From Salvia splendens (taxonomy: Eukaryota > Streptophyta > Magnoliopsida > Lamiales > Lamiaceae), in assembly GCF_004379255.2 (NCBI RefSeq), contig NC_056038.1, positions 26,524,061-26,588,060 of the forward strand: a stretch of 64,000 bases of DNA. Reading direction: 5' to 3'. The translations under genes were made by a program, and so were the position numbers. Below the pieces are notes generated by a model. The model had not been told where the DNA came from, searched no databases, and saw only the letters and a program-made list of their open reading frames with translations. Shown in pieces: positions 20,306 to 31,556 of the stretch (the first letter of the stretch is position 1; each line of letters opens with the position of its first letter).

Positions 20306-21143
20306 TATCTGTAGAACACTAACTATCTTGTCTCCACTTCATCAAGTTAGCTTGTGGACAAGCTAGAATGTAGTGGGAGGGGAGAGGGACTATTAGTGTA
20401 GTTACTGTTAATATGTGTTAATTTGTGGGTCAGTCAAAAGTCATATGCTAGTTTCGCTTAGGATTATGTTTTTTTTTTGTATTGACTGGTCAAATAAAAG
20501 GCAAGATTCCCTTAGTAAGAGTGAATGAAGAGAGGATACATGTGGATTTGTGAGACCCTCTTCCTTAATAAGTCAGAGTCGGTTTGGAAGATGTAAGAAT
20601 GATGGAAAAGCCTTAATATGAACCATCTATGAAGCCCTCTAAAAAGTGAGTTAGAAACCTATAGTAGAACACTTTCTACTATACAGAGAAATATAGTGGC
20701 TGCCTAAGAGGGAAATAACATAGGCTAGTGAGGACTAAAGGCAATAGGAATAACCAGTTGAGCTTTATTCTTTCGAACTATCTGAACCAGCCTCTTTGTA
20801 AGGGCAAGCCCCTAGCACCCAATTTGAGCCTACACTAAAATTCACCCTTCCTTTGAAACCATGAGCCTTCATAAGGGGACATAATGGAACAACTCACCAA
20901 CTGGGGTAGAAGGGATAGTATAGAAAGAACTATGGCCAAACAAGGCAGGAGAAGAAAAGAAAAATATATATATATATAGTCTTAGAGAAAAAGAATGAGA
21001 AAATTCTCAAAAAAAAAATAAATAAAATAAATAAACTAATAATAAGAGGGCATGAAAAAAATGTAACCTGACCCAGAGAAAAGAGAAAGAAGAAATAGAA
21101 AAAAATACGAGGCAAGCATGAAGTGTAAGCCTGACCTTGGGAA

Positions 21144-22329
21144 CAGTGGCGGACGCAGAAATATTTCGTGGTAGGGGATGTACAGTAAATTTTTTGTAGT
21201 TAACATACAGTCCCTTCGTGTTTTAAAATAGAGATTTCTGCAGTGGCATGGGTTTTAAAGTGAAATTGGTACAGTGTGACGTGTAAATTTTAAGTATAAA
21301 TAACATAAAAATATTATAGAACTCCCTCCGTGCACGACTAACTGGCATGTTTTACTCTACTCAGATTTTAAGAAATATAGTGAAAAATAGGTGGATAAAG
21401 TTAGTGAAATGTGAGTTATAATAAAATTTTAATGGAATGGGCTAGTGGAACATGAAAATCATTATCAACAGTAATAAAAAGTACTCCCTTCGTCCCACAA
21501 AAATATGCATTTTTAGTTGGGCACGAGTTTTAATGTACAATTGGTAAAATAAGAGAGATATATAAAGAAAATTAATTAAAGTATTGTTATAAGAGAATGG
21601 GTCACATCTAGAAAAAAGTTTCCAAAATTAGAAAGTGCATATTCTTGTGAGACGGACTAAAAAGAAAAAAAATGTATATTTTTATGGGACTGGTGGAATA
21701 AATGAGACAATTAATTGTGGAAGTGTGAAACAGAAAATTTACGCCAATTAATTGTGGAGGAGTGAAAAAGAAAATTTACACCTATTAATTGTGGACTAAA
21801 CGAGTACTACTTTATAGAAAAATCTCTACCCAATAATAATATTACTACTATAATTTTGTGATCAACTCTTTTAAAATATACCAAGAAGGAAATATTACTA
21901 ATAAAACTGAATAAATAAGGGCATCGCGAAGCTATAAACATTTGAACTTAAATTGAAGTATTAAACTATGTTTTATACACTAAAATTACTAACAGAAGTA
22001 GAACACGTGATATAGGCGTAGCCTATAGGTAGGGGACTTGACATTTTCCAATTTAATTATTATTATATTAATTTAATTATTCATAATTATCTCATCTTTT
22101 TCCTTAAATAGGAACGACAACCATTTTTTTCTAAACTTTCTTCTGCGATTTCAAATTCCAGCCCCTCCTTCTTATCTAGTTTTTCGCATTTTAGACTTCA
22201 CGTACAGTAGTTTGGTGAGGGCTGAAGACATTTTTTAGAAATTTCAAATATTTTTAAAGTACAAAATATTAAAAAAAATATTGGGGGAGGGCTTAAGCCC
22301 TTCCTCCCTTGGCTGTATGTCCGCCAGTG
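21144..22329. mobile_element. Non-autonomous hAT element
   Basis: Terminal inverted repeats CAGTGGCGGAC / GTCCGCCAGTG (one mismatch). An exact 8-bp target-site duplication, CTTGGGAA, lies at 21136-21143 and 22330-22337. Both features define hAT transposons. It is 1186 bp with no transposase ORF and holds a Stowaway-type MITE. Confidence 0.93.
21484..21698. mobile_element. Stowaway-type MITE inside the hAT element
   Basis: CTCCCTTCGTCCCACAAAAA on the left and its imperfect inverse on the right, flanked by TA on both sides (21482-21483, 21699-21700). About 215 bp, no ORF. Confidence 0.8.
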
Positions 22330-22484
22330 CTTGGGAATAAGGCCAAAATGGCCAAAGGATATCTCCAAATTTTGGGAATTTTTGAGTTGCAAATAGAGAG
22401 GTTGTTCCAGTTTTTCCCTAAGTTCACATGTCCTTCATATATTTTACTTAAACTTTTGAACTTAGAACCCCTAGGACCCTCACC

Positions 22485-22491
<7 letters not shown>

Positions 22492-22564
<73 letters not shown>
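22492..22564. repeat. (TA)n microsatellite
   Basis: About 73 bases of TA repeat in the 3' internal region of the TR-GAG-like element. Frames across it are artefacts. Confidence 0.97.
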
Positions 22565-22569
<5 letters not shown>

Positions 22570-23340
22570 ACAACCACATTCCAACCTAAAGAAAGACCTT
22601 AAGGAACTAGTCTGTGTCAATAGAACTGAAAACATCAGTGGTATGGAAAAATGAATGAGTGAATGGTCTTAACATTTCTGGTGAGGAATGAGTGACCGAG
22701 TGAATCCAATAGTTTTGTTAAAACTTAAGGTTATCCTGACAAACGGACAAACTGATCAAGATAGAAGAAGGGAGGGGAAAGAATTTGAAACTGTAAACAA
22801 TTGGATTGATCTTAAGCTTGTGGGGACGGTTACCAAAAGTTGAACCAGTTTGATACATATACGTGCTTATGTATTTTCTATCTTTTGTGTATCTTGAGTT
22901 TTTCATGTTATTTATAAGAGTCAGTCCATTTTATGTTTGTTTTTGTAGTATGTGTTAAAGTGGAACCATGCATTGAAACTTGCCTTGTTTCTTTATTTTT
23001 CATACTTGAGGACAAGTATGGTTTAAGTGTGAGCAGTTTGATAAGGCTAATTTCATGCATTGGTTCTGTGGTGAAATTCTGCAATTTTTGGGAAACTAAC
23101 TTGCGATTTTGAGCCAGATGTGTAGAAAATCCGCCGGAACAGAAACCGCATGAAGGAATCGAGCGGATAACGGATAAAGGAGGAAAATGGAGCAATTTTA
23201 CACTGTGCTGCGAACTGATCAAGTGAGCCAGAGCGGAAGCAGCGAAAGGAGATAGAGCATATTTTAAAGATCCTCACTGGATGGGAAGAATGGCCTTTTA
23301 GGAAGGAGATGACCCTAGGGATCTGAGCCTCAAGCCTCCC

Positions 23341-23350
23341 TATAAATAGG
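23341..23350 (+). promoter_or_regulatory. LTR TATA box
   Basis: CCCTATAAATAGGG context. A matching CCCTATAAATAGG lies at the same place in the LTRs at 37442 and 44333. It is the likely core promoter of the element. Confidence 0.7.
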
Positions 23351-24017
23351 GAAGGGAAGGAAGATTGAGGCAGCACTTATCGTCAGCTCTCTCCTGAGCT
23401 GAGTCTCGGAAGCTTAAATTTACTCTCCATTCCTACAAATCTCGTTCTACACACCTGGAAGAGGGGTTTCGTGTCTGGCTGTGGTGATGATTGTTTCAAG
23501 TTCATCGTGTCTATGTCCCACCGTCCGATAAGGGCGAAGAAACAATTGATTTAAATTTCTGTCGGATACATTTTCATTTTGAAGTATTTCCTAGTTTAGA
23601 ACTTCGTATTGGTGAAACCTATTCTGAATTTGTTAATTTGCATCTGATGTTATGAAGTACTCTACTGCTCTGTTCGTTCAATGCGTGCTATTTCTGTTTT
23701 GAGCTAAATCCGTTGGAAGTCATTAAGGTTAAGTCATGAATGTTTTCGCTGAACTCGGTTGGTTTACATTTCGAATAGCTTTGTTGAAAATTCTTAGATC
23801 TGCTTTTGACTGTGTTGGATCTTGGGGATCTCTGTTAGATTACGTAGATCTGGAGCTTTGTGTTTGAGTTTGCATTAATTATGGTTTCCACTATTCATGT
23901 CATGTTTTAAGTTGATCAAGTAGGTTAGATGTGGTAGCTATAGTTGAGTTTACTCTTTAGATCCAATTTTCAGTCGTTTATTTGCTTGCTCTAAATTTTT
24001 AAGTTTCATATTACGAC

Positions 24018-25423
24018 TGATGCACTTTTTATTAGCACTAAAAACTACCTGCAAGTATACATGGTAGATCTAGTATAGCTAAAGATTAGTACCGGATATC
24101 GAACACAGGGAAAACAATCACAGACTGTCTACCTTCTACTAAGCTTCTTTCACTATTTGGAAAACCGAGAGAAAGTTGAATTTTTTAAAATAAAACACAG
24201 AGACAAATATATGAGATAAGGGAATTCCAAGGATGTGTATTCACAGTTATGGTTATACGAATTCCAACTACAATATCCTAGCACAGTTCTTATTTCAGTA
24301 GGACGAGTCACCTAAGCTATGCTCATGCGATACAAACGTTGATTACCTCACTAGGGTTGTCAATCCTAGATTCGTAACTCCTAAATGCTCCTAAGACCCT
24401 TGAAAAGTCATCACTCTCAATTAACAGTGTCGTTTTAAGGGAAGCTAATTGTAGTGTCTACTAAGCAGATCTAACTCGCCATCCTCCTCTCACGATTATG
24501 TAGCAAGTTATATTAAATCATCACAGAATGTATCACTCAAACGTGAAGCAATTATCCAACACTTAGAAAAGAAACGAAGTAAGAACAAAACGGATATTAA
24601 ATAGAAAAAGAATTGTATAACCAAAGTCGTTACTAACACATCACTAGAATTCTATGAGTTTAGTTACACATGATAGAATAATCTAAAAACATTGTTTGTA
24701 GGGAAAACAAATGGAACATAAGAACTAAAGCAATAAAACCCAAATGTTGAATCCTTGTAGCCTTGATCTTCTCTTGATTCCTTCTTCAAACCCTTGCACT
24801 TTGACTGACAAAGAAGAACTCTCAAAATATATGCTCTGGAATTATGTAGCAGAAAGAAGATCTCTCTTGAAGAGGTTTGAGGGGGTATTTATAGCTGCAA
24901 TTTCGATCCTCATCAGTTTAGGCAAAAAGTGGCTAAGTATGGTAAATCTTGGGGAGAAAGTAGGTCAAAATCGTGCGCCGCATTTTCCCAGCGGGCCGCT
25001 GCACCTTGGCCAGCGGTTGCTGTGGGTTGATTCGTAGCTTCTGCCTCTTGAACAGCGGTCGCTACACATTGTTTCAGCGGTCGCTGGAAATCGTCCCGTA
25101 GCTTCTGGATTGTTCGGAGCAGTCGCTGGGTGTGTTCCTCTTTTCAGCACAACTTTCCCAGAGCGGACCGCTACTGGCTCAGCTGTCGGTGGTCGCCAGC
25201 GGTTGCTGGCTGTGTTGCAGCGGACCGCTGGACGTCTCGAAAGCTCCAGATTTCCAACTTCAACTTTTAGCTATCTTTTTAGGCTCAAATATGCACATTT
25301 TTACAAAACACGTAAAAATACCAAAATAGATAAAATATGCAAATAAATGACGTGTAATGGAACTTTGACACTCAAAACGGACCAAATAAGGGCCTTAAAA
25401 TAGTGCAAAATCCGAGCGTATCA
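24018..25423 (-). mobile_element. Solo LTR, minus strand
   Basis: On the minus strand it starts TGATACGCTCGGATTTTGCA and ends GTGCATCA; the outer four bases are mutually inverted (TGAT/ATCA). Flanks ACGAC and ACGTC agree in four of five bases. It interrupts another LTR, whose two parts join across it. There is no internal region, so it is a solo LTR from LTR-LTR recombination. The repeated AGCGGNCGCT words are described separately. Confidence 0.65.
24980..25235. repeat. Cluster of AGCGGNCGCT-type palindromes
   Basis: About eight copies of AGCGG(N)CGCT or close variants in 250 bp (for example CAGCGGGCCGCTG, CAGCGGTCGCT, AGCGGACCGCT). It is a GC-rich island in an AT-rich LTR. Confidence 0.7.
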
Positions 25424-25943
25424 ACGTCCTGTTGTTAGCAGATTTGACAACTTTTCTGATGTTGTTAGTTAAAGGAATTGATCCCTACTCCACTTTACCT
25501 TTTGTTTAGCTATTTCGGGAAAGTCTAGCATGTGTCTCTCAGTTAAATTCTAGATTGATCAGTTCGGAGCTAAGAGTAGTCAGTCAGTTTAAGATGTAGT
25601 CTAGTTTAAGTTGATCAGTTAGATAGGAGTCAGTTTCAAGTCGTTCAATTTGGTAGATCAAACTTAAACTTTGAAGCGTGGCAGCAGTCATTCCCCAAAT
25701 GTCAACAACAAATGTGAAAACACTTCATCCATGTGGGATTCGACCCTTACTTCCCTTTACTAATTAATAGTATTGTGGGTTAAGGTCTTGAAAGCGGTTT
25801 TCATTCTAGTTTGTGCACCCAACGACAGGTAGATTGTGTATGAGTTGTCTTGATCCGTTGGTCAACGTCTTTTGTTCAATCTGTGTTACTTTCTATTGCT
25901 AAATTGCATGAACAGGAAACTAAATCCTAAGCTTTCACTATCA

Positions 25944-27773
25944 TACTTTATTTTCTCTTCTACTTTATTTTCTCCATTTAACATACTAAATATCTAATTT
26001 GTAATCTCCGTAAAAAAAAAGACGTCCCTAATAATAAGAAAAGGAGAAAGCACTATTATTTGGAGCACTTAAAAGTTGAATATTGTAATTCTTTCAACTT
26101 AAAAAATATCCGGTACATAACTATAATCAATAATAATAATAATATTATCAACAGTCTAAAATAAAGAAAGAATAAAAAATGAACTTAAAGTGTTTAAATT
26201 TCCAATGTTGAAAAATATATGTTAAATATAAGAGCATTTAGTAGTGAGTTAACAGAATATCATTGTTCATTATTTAATTAACAAGTTTTAATTATTCAGT
26301 GGTGTTGAATAATTGATTCTAGGAGGTTAGTAAGGATTGGATTTGGAACAACGGGCTTAAAATTGTAAAGACTCTAACCCAAATAAATTGGGCAACAACT
26401 GAAATGCTGAGCCCAATAGCCAACAACTAAAATGGTAAGGCCTTCAAACTTCATTAGGTTTTGGGTGACAATGAGAAAAGTTATTCCTCTAATCTAATGG
26501 CATTTTGCTGTATCAAGTTTTAAATTGTAGCTAATCCATAATTTTGGGTAATGAAATATGGATGTTTTAAGCTTAAAGAGCGGAGGTGATATTTTTTATG
26601 AAAATTACGTAACTTACGAGTTCAAGTTCTTATGATTAATTGATTTATTTATGCAAAATTCATAACTTGTATTCTATTTTATGTTTACGTTAAGATTTTC
26701 ACCTACAAATCATAGTAGATGAATGTGAAATGTGTCATTGCTTGGGTACTAAGCTAAAATCGTTAGTCTATTATTTTTTATTTTCATAAATGTCCTTATT
26801 TGAGTAGATCTCAATAAATATCTCATTCAGTTATTATTTTTAATAATAGATCACATATTTCACTAACTTGTTATCCTCACAATTATTATAAAATAATATA
26901 ATAAGTAATTTTTTTCATTCATTTTCTTTCATAAAATTAATCAAATCATTTTTTAAAATATAATATTAATAAAATATAAGGCATCTATTGGAGGTCGGAG
27001 ATAGTGCATAATTTGCGTAACAATCTTAGTAACATAGGTGTGGAATGCGAAAATGTGAGGGAAATAGCAGTATCCCATTATAAATATTCAAATGTGCGGT
27101 AAGTGTGATCAATTTGAATGTTGCTTTTTCAGCAATAATCATAGCTCAAAAGTGCCCATAATGATTAAAATGGAGATATGTAATGTAATTTTAGTCAAAT
27201 CTTTCGATAATAGGCATAGCAATACATCACGATGAAAATGGTTATATTTATGGGATTTGAGAAATCATTAGGTTAATGCTCATGTCATTCTGACGATATA
27301 GGGTTTCTCTCGCACAATTTGAGGCAAATTAATTGCATAATACTGATAATTTAATTTAATTTAATTTTTTTGTGATTTCGTGTAGGAGCATTGCTGAACA
27401 ATATTTTTTGTGTTTCTCCACTCTCTTAAGTAACCAGCGACGTTGTCTCGCACACAATTCCTATCTCATAATTTTTAGTTAATACAAATTATATTTTAGT
27501 TTATTTTTTCCAAGTAACTTCTTAATTATATAATTCTTCTGCTTATTTTAATTATGTAGTTTTATTGTTTTAATGTGATCATAGTATTTTTTTTTATTTA
27601 ATGATAAATTTGAGAGTTAAATATTACTACTAGTATAAATTTTATGTAGGAAATTGAAAATGTGAAAAGTAAAATAATATAATAATCAACTTCTTATTGT
27701 TTAAAATTTGTGGACAATGAGCAAAATCACGTGAATAATATATCTTTAATGTTTTCGTAGATTATGTTAGATT
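25944..27773. other. AT-rich spacer, no gene seen
   Basis: No long ORF, RNA gene or clear repeat on either strand. Short A and T runs are frequent. It may be old, decayed repeat DNA. Confidence 0.6.
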
Positions 27774-27778
27774 AGATC

Positions 27779-28116
27779 TGTTGGAATAAGGAAATCAATT
27801 AATTGGAGAACAATAAGACAAGGGATGAAGTTATGGCAAGAATAAAGAAGGAAATTAATTATGGAAAATCAACAAGAAGACAAGGGATGAAGTTATGGCA
27901 AGAATAAAGAAGGAAATTAATTATGGAAAATCAAATACAAAGGATATTAGTATAATTAGAATATATTTTCCATGTATAGCTAGAATTAGAGCCTATAAAA
28001 GGTTGTGTAACCATTGAGATAATCAATTCAAGTCATTCACAATGTAGTATTTAAAGTTCTCCCCGTCTTTTACTTTCCGCAATAATTTTTTATTTTCCGC
28101 ATTATATTTTCTAACA
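27779..28116 (+). repeat. 5' LTR of small copia-type element
   Basis: 338 bp. It is longer than the 3' LTR because about 62 bp (GACAAGGGATGAAGTTATGG and following) is tandemly duplicated at 27816-27930. TATA box TATAAAAGG at 27994. Confidence 0.9.
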
Positions 28117-28128
28117 TAGTATCAGAGC
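28117..28128 (+). other. Primer-binding site
   Basis: TAGTATCAGAGC directly after the LTR; 11 of 12 bases of the initiator tRNA-Met complement. Confidence 0.85.
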
Positions 28129-28289
28129 AGGTTTGATCACATGGATCGATCACTGTCTCTAAAGCAAAAAAAACAAAAAAAACAAAACCCTATCAGAAAA
28201 ACATCAAAGCAGGTGGAGGCTTCTGCGATTAGCAACAGGAAGTTCTTCACCAACAAAGTGACGGCATAGCAAAACCCGACGGAAACGGC

Positions 28290-28533
28290 ACATTGCAAAA
28301 ATTCACAAGCTTTGCAAAAGTCAATATGTTTACCGCATTGCAAAAATTCACAAGCTTTGCAACAGGAAGTTCTTCACCAACAAAGTGACGGCATAACAAA
28401 GTGACGTCCAATCTTCAATTTTCCTCCGCCAAAAAGTCAATATGTTTACCGCATTGCAAAAATTCACAAAGACAGGGATGCTAATCCCACTGAATTTGAG
28501 GAGTCTGTTGCACAAGCTTTGTTTGATCTCAGG
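28290..28533 (+). pseudogene. Captured ribosomal protein eS7 5' fragments
   Basis: At 28446 ATGTTTACCGCATTGCAAAA encodes MFTALQK, the conserved start of plant 40S protein eS7. After a frameshift, NPTEFEESVAQALFDL (28480-28529) gives the next conserved part. The bases before the ATG (TCCTCCGCCAAAAAGTCAAT) look like the gene's 5'UTR. The start segment is present again near 28327, and a piece near 28290, so the capture was rearranged by local duplications. The match ends at CTCAG|GTAAAT, which could be an exon end with its splice donor. Not translatable as eS7. Confidence 0.85.
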
Positions 28534-28572
28534 TAAATACCTATCACGTTACAAAGGGACTTCGCTGCAAAC

Positions 28573-28965
28573 ATGAGTGTGGTAGGTTTTGATGTTGGCA
28601 ATGAAAGTAGTGTTGTTGCTGTTGCAAGGCAAAGAGGGATCGATGTTGTGCTCGACGATGAGTCCAAGCGCGAAACTTATGCTATCGTATGTTTTGGCGA
28701 GAAGCAGCGATTCCCTGGAACAGCAGGGGCTGCATCAAGTATGATGAATCCAAAAAAATACGATATCACAGATAAAACGTTTTATTGGACGTAAATTTTC
28801 AGATCCTGAGTTACAAGCCAGCTTCCCCAGCGCCTTCCGGAGGTGAATCTCCTCAAGCGACAGAGAATGGCCAAGCTGGTACCGCAAGCGAAGACCCTCA
28901 GCCTGCTGCGGAGCCAATGGAAACAAATAAACCCGAGAGCGGGTCGAGCTCGGCATAAATATGCA
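28573..28965 (+). pseudogene. Captured Hsp70-14/15 (Hsp110/SSE-type) gene, centre deleted
   Basis: ATG at 28573 starts MSVVGFDVGNESSVVAVARQ, the N-terminus of the plant cytosolic Hsp110/SSE-type chaperones, including the first phosphate-binding loop. The frame runs to MMNPK and is then shifted by one extra A in an A run; the next frame continues with an IKRFIGRKFSDPELQ match to 28830. Directly after this, in another frame, comes an acidic tail ending AAEPMETNKPESGSSSA and a stop near 28958. That tail resembles the C-terminus of the same family. So the two ends of one gene were joined and some 700 residues were lost. Possible 3'UTR follows. Confidence 0.88.
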
Positions 28966-29434
28966 GGAGGCATTCTTTATTTTAGGAGTGTTTTGTATCT
29001 GCGGATTTTGGGACTTGCTGCAAGAGTATGTTTGATATATTCCTGTTGGATAAGGGAAAGGTGGTTGCATGCCCGACACCTCTCCTCGGTCAAGTTAAGA
29101 AAAGAAAGAAGAAGTTCACGGTTTGTCCGGCCGAGGGGGAGAGGAAGAATGCGACCGAACAACTCCTCTCCAAATCTATAATGGTCGTGAAGGCCAAAGA
29201 TGACCGATAATGAGAGGGCGAGTAAGTTGCAAAGGCGCATCCCACATGTCAGTGGAGCCAGGAAAGATTGGTAGCAAGACAAACCGGAAAGGTAAAGCAG
29301 TCGAAGAATTATCCGACAGAGGGGGAGAGACAATACCCTGCCGGAAAAGATGGAGTCGCCAAGAGGGCGAGAAGTAATACGTGAATACTGGTGAAGCTTA
29401 ATGGGCTCATAGTTTGAGCTGGAATGGACTGAGA

Positions 29435-29975
29435 ATGGTCTTAAGATGGCTCCTAGATACGAGAAAAAACTGTCTAAATAAGCTCCTCGGCAAGAGTCAA
29501 AATTGTCTGAATTAGCTCCTCGACAAGAGTCAAAACTGTCAGAATTAGCTACTTGATATGAGTTAAAACTATCAAAGATGGCACCTAGATATGAGCAAAA
29601 ACCCGTCTAAAATAGCTCCCGGATACGAGCTAAAACTATCTAAGTGGCTCCTAGATACGAGCAAAAACTATCTAAGATAGCTCCTAAATATGAGTAAAAA
29701 CTGTTTAGACAAGCTCCTTGACAATAGTTAAGACTGTTTAGAATGGCTCCTTGACATGAGTTAAAAATGTCAACAGAAATTTGAAGAACTCCTTGAAACG
29801 AGTTTAAACTTTCAATGATGAATGAAAAGCTCCTTGAAACGAGTCTAAACTTTCAATAACTCTTTGATACGAGTATAAACTATCATTGATGAATTGAAGA
29901 AGCTCTATGATACGAGCATAAACTGTCAATTGAAATTGAAGAACTCTTAAATACGAGTATAAACTATTTATCAAA
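29435..29975. repeat. Degenerate short tandem repeats
   Basis: More than a dozen units of about 36-40 bp with the core AGCTCCTNGANACGAG followed by NNAAACTNTC. No ORF spans them. They lie between the captured genes and the polypurine tract. Confidence 0.8.
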
Positions 29976-30020
29976 CTAAAGATCGTGCAAGTTAAGTGTC
30001 GAAAAACTCGATACTTAACT

Positions 30021-30030
30021 TGAGGGGGAG
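30021..30030 (+). other. Polypurine tract
   Basis: TGAGGGGGAG immediately before the 3' LTR. The large copia element at 36664-36675 has the matching CTTGAGGGGGAG on the minus strand. Confidence 0.9.
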
Positions 30031-30306
30031 TGTTGGAATAAGGAAATCAATTAATTGGAGAACAAGAAGGCAAGGGATGAAGTTATGGCAAGAATAAAGA
30101 AGGAAATTAATTATGGAAAATCAAATACAAAGGATGTTAGTATAATTAGAATATATTTTCCATGTATAGCTAGAATTAGAGCCTATAAAAGGTTGTGTAA
30201 CCATTGAGATAATCAATTCAAGTCATTCACAATATAGTCTTTAAAGTTCTCCCCGTCTTTTACTTTTCGCAATAATATTTTATTTTCCGCATTATATTTT
30301 CTAACA
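30031..30306 (+). repeat. 3' LTR of small copia-type element
   Basis: 276 bp, TGTTGGAATAAGG to TTCTAACA, with few differences from the 5' LTR outside the duplication. TATA box at 30184. Confidence 0.92.
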
Positions 30307-30311
30307 AGATC

Positions 30312-30637
30312 CATAAACACAACCCCCACCCTGTACACACCAAAGGATCTAATTTGAAACTATATATTTCTTGTTCATGTTTGTTCACCTTACTACAGGG
30401 GTGAAGCCACATTGGGGCTCAGGTCATACTTTCTGTGTAAATTTATAGTAGGTCATGTTAAATGTATATAGTATCCAATCTACAATTAAGATCAATCCTA
30501 CACCATTAAATCTTAAAATGAGTGGATGAGATTAAAGCTCACGTATTTCAATAAATAGTAGATAAAATATCAACAAAATGGTAAAATAGTCAATATGTTA
30601 TAACATAATATTTTTCAAGATTTTTTATATCAACATA
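30312..30637. other. AT-rich spacer, no gene seen
   Basis: No ORF or repeat structure recognised. Confidence 0.5.
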
Positions 30638-30837
30638 GGTGGTGTTCAGTTTCCATGATAAAATAGTACCAAGATATAATCTAGGATTGAGTTGTGAGAT
30701 TATTTTAGTCATAAGAGGTTAGCTATGACTAATTATCCCATGATTATCCATTTAGGATTGAGTTGTGGGATTGAATCTCTTTAACCAAACACACTACAAA
30801 TTTAATCCCGGATACAATCTTGCAAACCGAACACCCC
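30638..30837. mobile_element. Tourist-like MITE
   Basis: The left end GGTGGTGTTCAGTTT and inverted right end GGGGTGTTCGGTTT fit the Harbinger-related Tourist type; the interior has paired TTTAGGATTGAGTTGTG words. About 200 bp. The target-site duplication is unclear. Confidence 0.65.
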
Positions 30838-31556
30838 TATAGTGTATTACAAATATCAATACAATGACATGAGAATCTCAATACTAGAAAATATCAACAC
30901 AGTTTTATTGATATTGCACATGCATTATATTGAGATTGTTTGATGCATTTATTGATATAAAATCTGATTATCAACATATACATAAAATTTCATCATCCGA
31001 TCATCGTCGAAACATATGCAATTGAGATATCGTTAGAATCCTTATTAAATTACCTTTAATTTGATATGTTTTTTAGGAAAAAATTTAAATCGGGAGAGCT
31101 ACGTAAATTTAAAATTTTAAGATGATTTTAAGGAGAGAGAAAGTGATTAATTTTAACTACCTATATAAGAATTGACATTAATACCCTTCAAGTTTATTTA
31201 ATAAGTAATTTTTTAATTTAAAATATAATTCATGTGACATTATTTCAACCACTAGATCTCATAATTCAATGGCTCAGATTTGGTCTTAATTTGTGATTGT
31301 TAATTAGTTAGTAATTGATCACTTTATAGTATATTTATATTTTCATCAAAACTAATAGTTTGGCGCAATGATATGAATCATCATAAGTAGATTCATCTTT
31401 TTTTTGTTTCCCATTGCTCTAGTATGATCCATCTCAATTGACACCAAAAAGGAATATGATCTAGCCAACGGAAATTAGATCAAAAGGATTTAGATAAAAG
31501 AAAAGAGATGGAAAAGGTATAAAAAGTAGGGTACCCTCGAGCTAAAAGAAGATGTT
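30838..31556. other. AT-rich spacer, no gene seen
   Basis: No convincing ORF, RNA gene or element end. Confidence 0.5.

Larger units (their letters stand above)
19466..23038 (+). mobile_element. TR-GAG-like element, 3' internal region, copy 2
   Basis: Continues from 6126-7097-type sequence (19466-20437) to a 3' LTR at 23039. It contains the gag-tail frame 19535-19753 with a short ACC repeat, the TAAGTGTGAGAAG repeats (19985-20305), a stretch homologous to 42830-43520 (ATAGTGGCTGCC and neighbours), a hAT insertion (21144-22329), a long TA repeat and the pre-LTR motif ACTTGAGGACAAGTATG. No reverse transcriptase or integrase is found. Its 5' part was probably displaced to 3452-3787 by the chromovirus insertion. 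Confidence 0.7.
23039..25943 (+). mobile_element. 3' LTR of TR-GAG-like element, split by a solo LTR
   Basis: Starts TGATAAGG right after AAGTGTGAGCAGTT, exactly as the LTR at 44015, and ends in CTATCA. Without the insertion 24018-25428 it is about 1.5 kb. It contains a TATA box (TATAAATAGG, 23341) and the GGGATTCGACCC...CCCAACGACA end region shared with the LTRs at 38650 and 45440. No matching 5' LTR is in the window, so no target-site duplication can be tested. Confidence 0.75.
27779..30306 (+). mobile_element. Small non-autonomous copia-type element with captured host genes
   Basis: Two LTRs (27779-28116 and 30031-30306) begin TGTTGGAATAAGG and end TTCTAACA. The 5-bp target-site duplication AGATC is exact (27774-27778, 30307-30311). 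A primer-binding site follows the 5' LTR and a polypurine tract precedes the 3' LTR. The internal 1.9 kb has no gag or pol. Instead it holds rearranged fragments of ribosomal protein eS7 and of an Hsp70-14/15-type gene, then a field of short degenerate repeats. It must rely on the proteins of another copia element. Confidence 0.93.

Noticed and set aside
28977..29333. ORFs on the minus strand opposite the captured genes (28464-28667, 28735-29079, 28977-29333)
   Set aside because: They are shadows of the captured plus-strand exons and 3'UTR.
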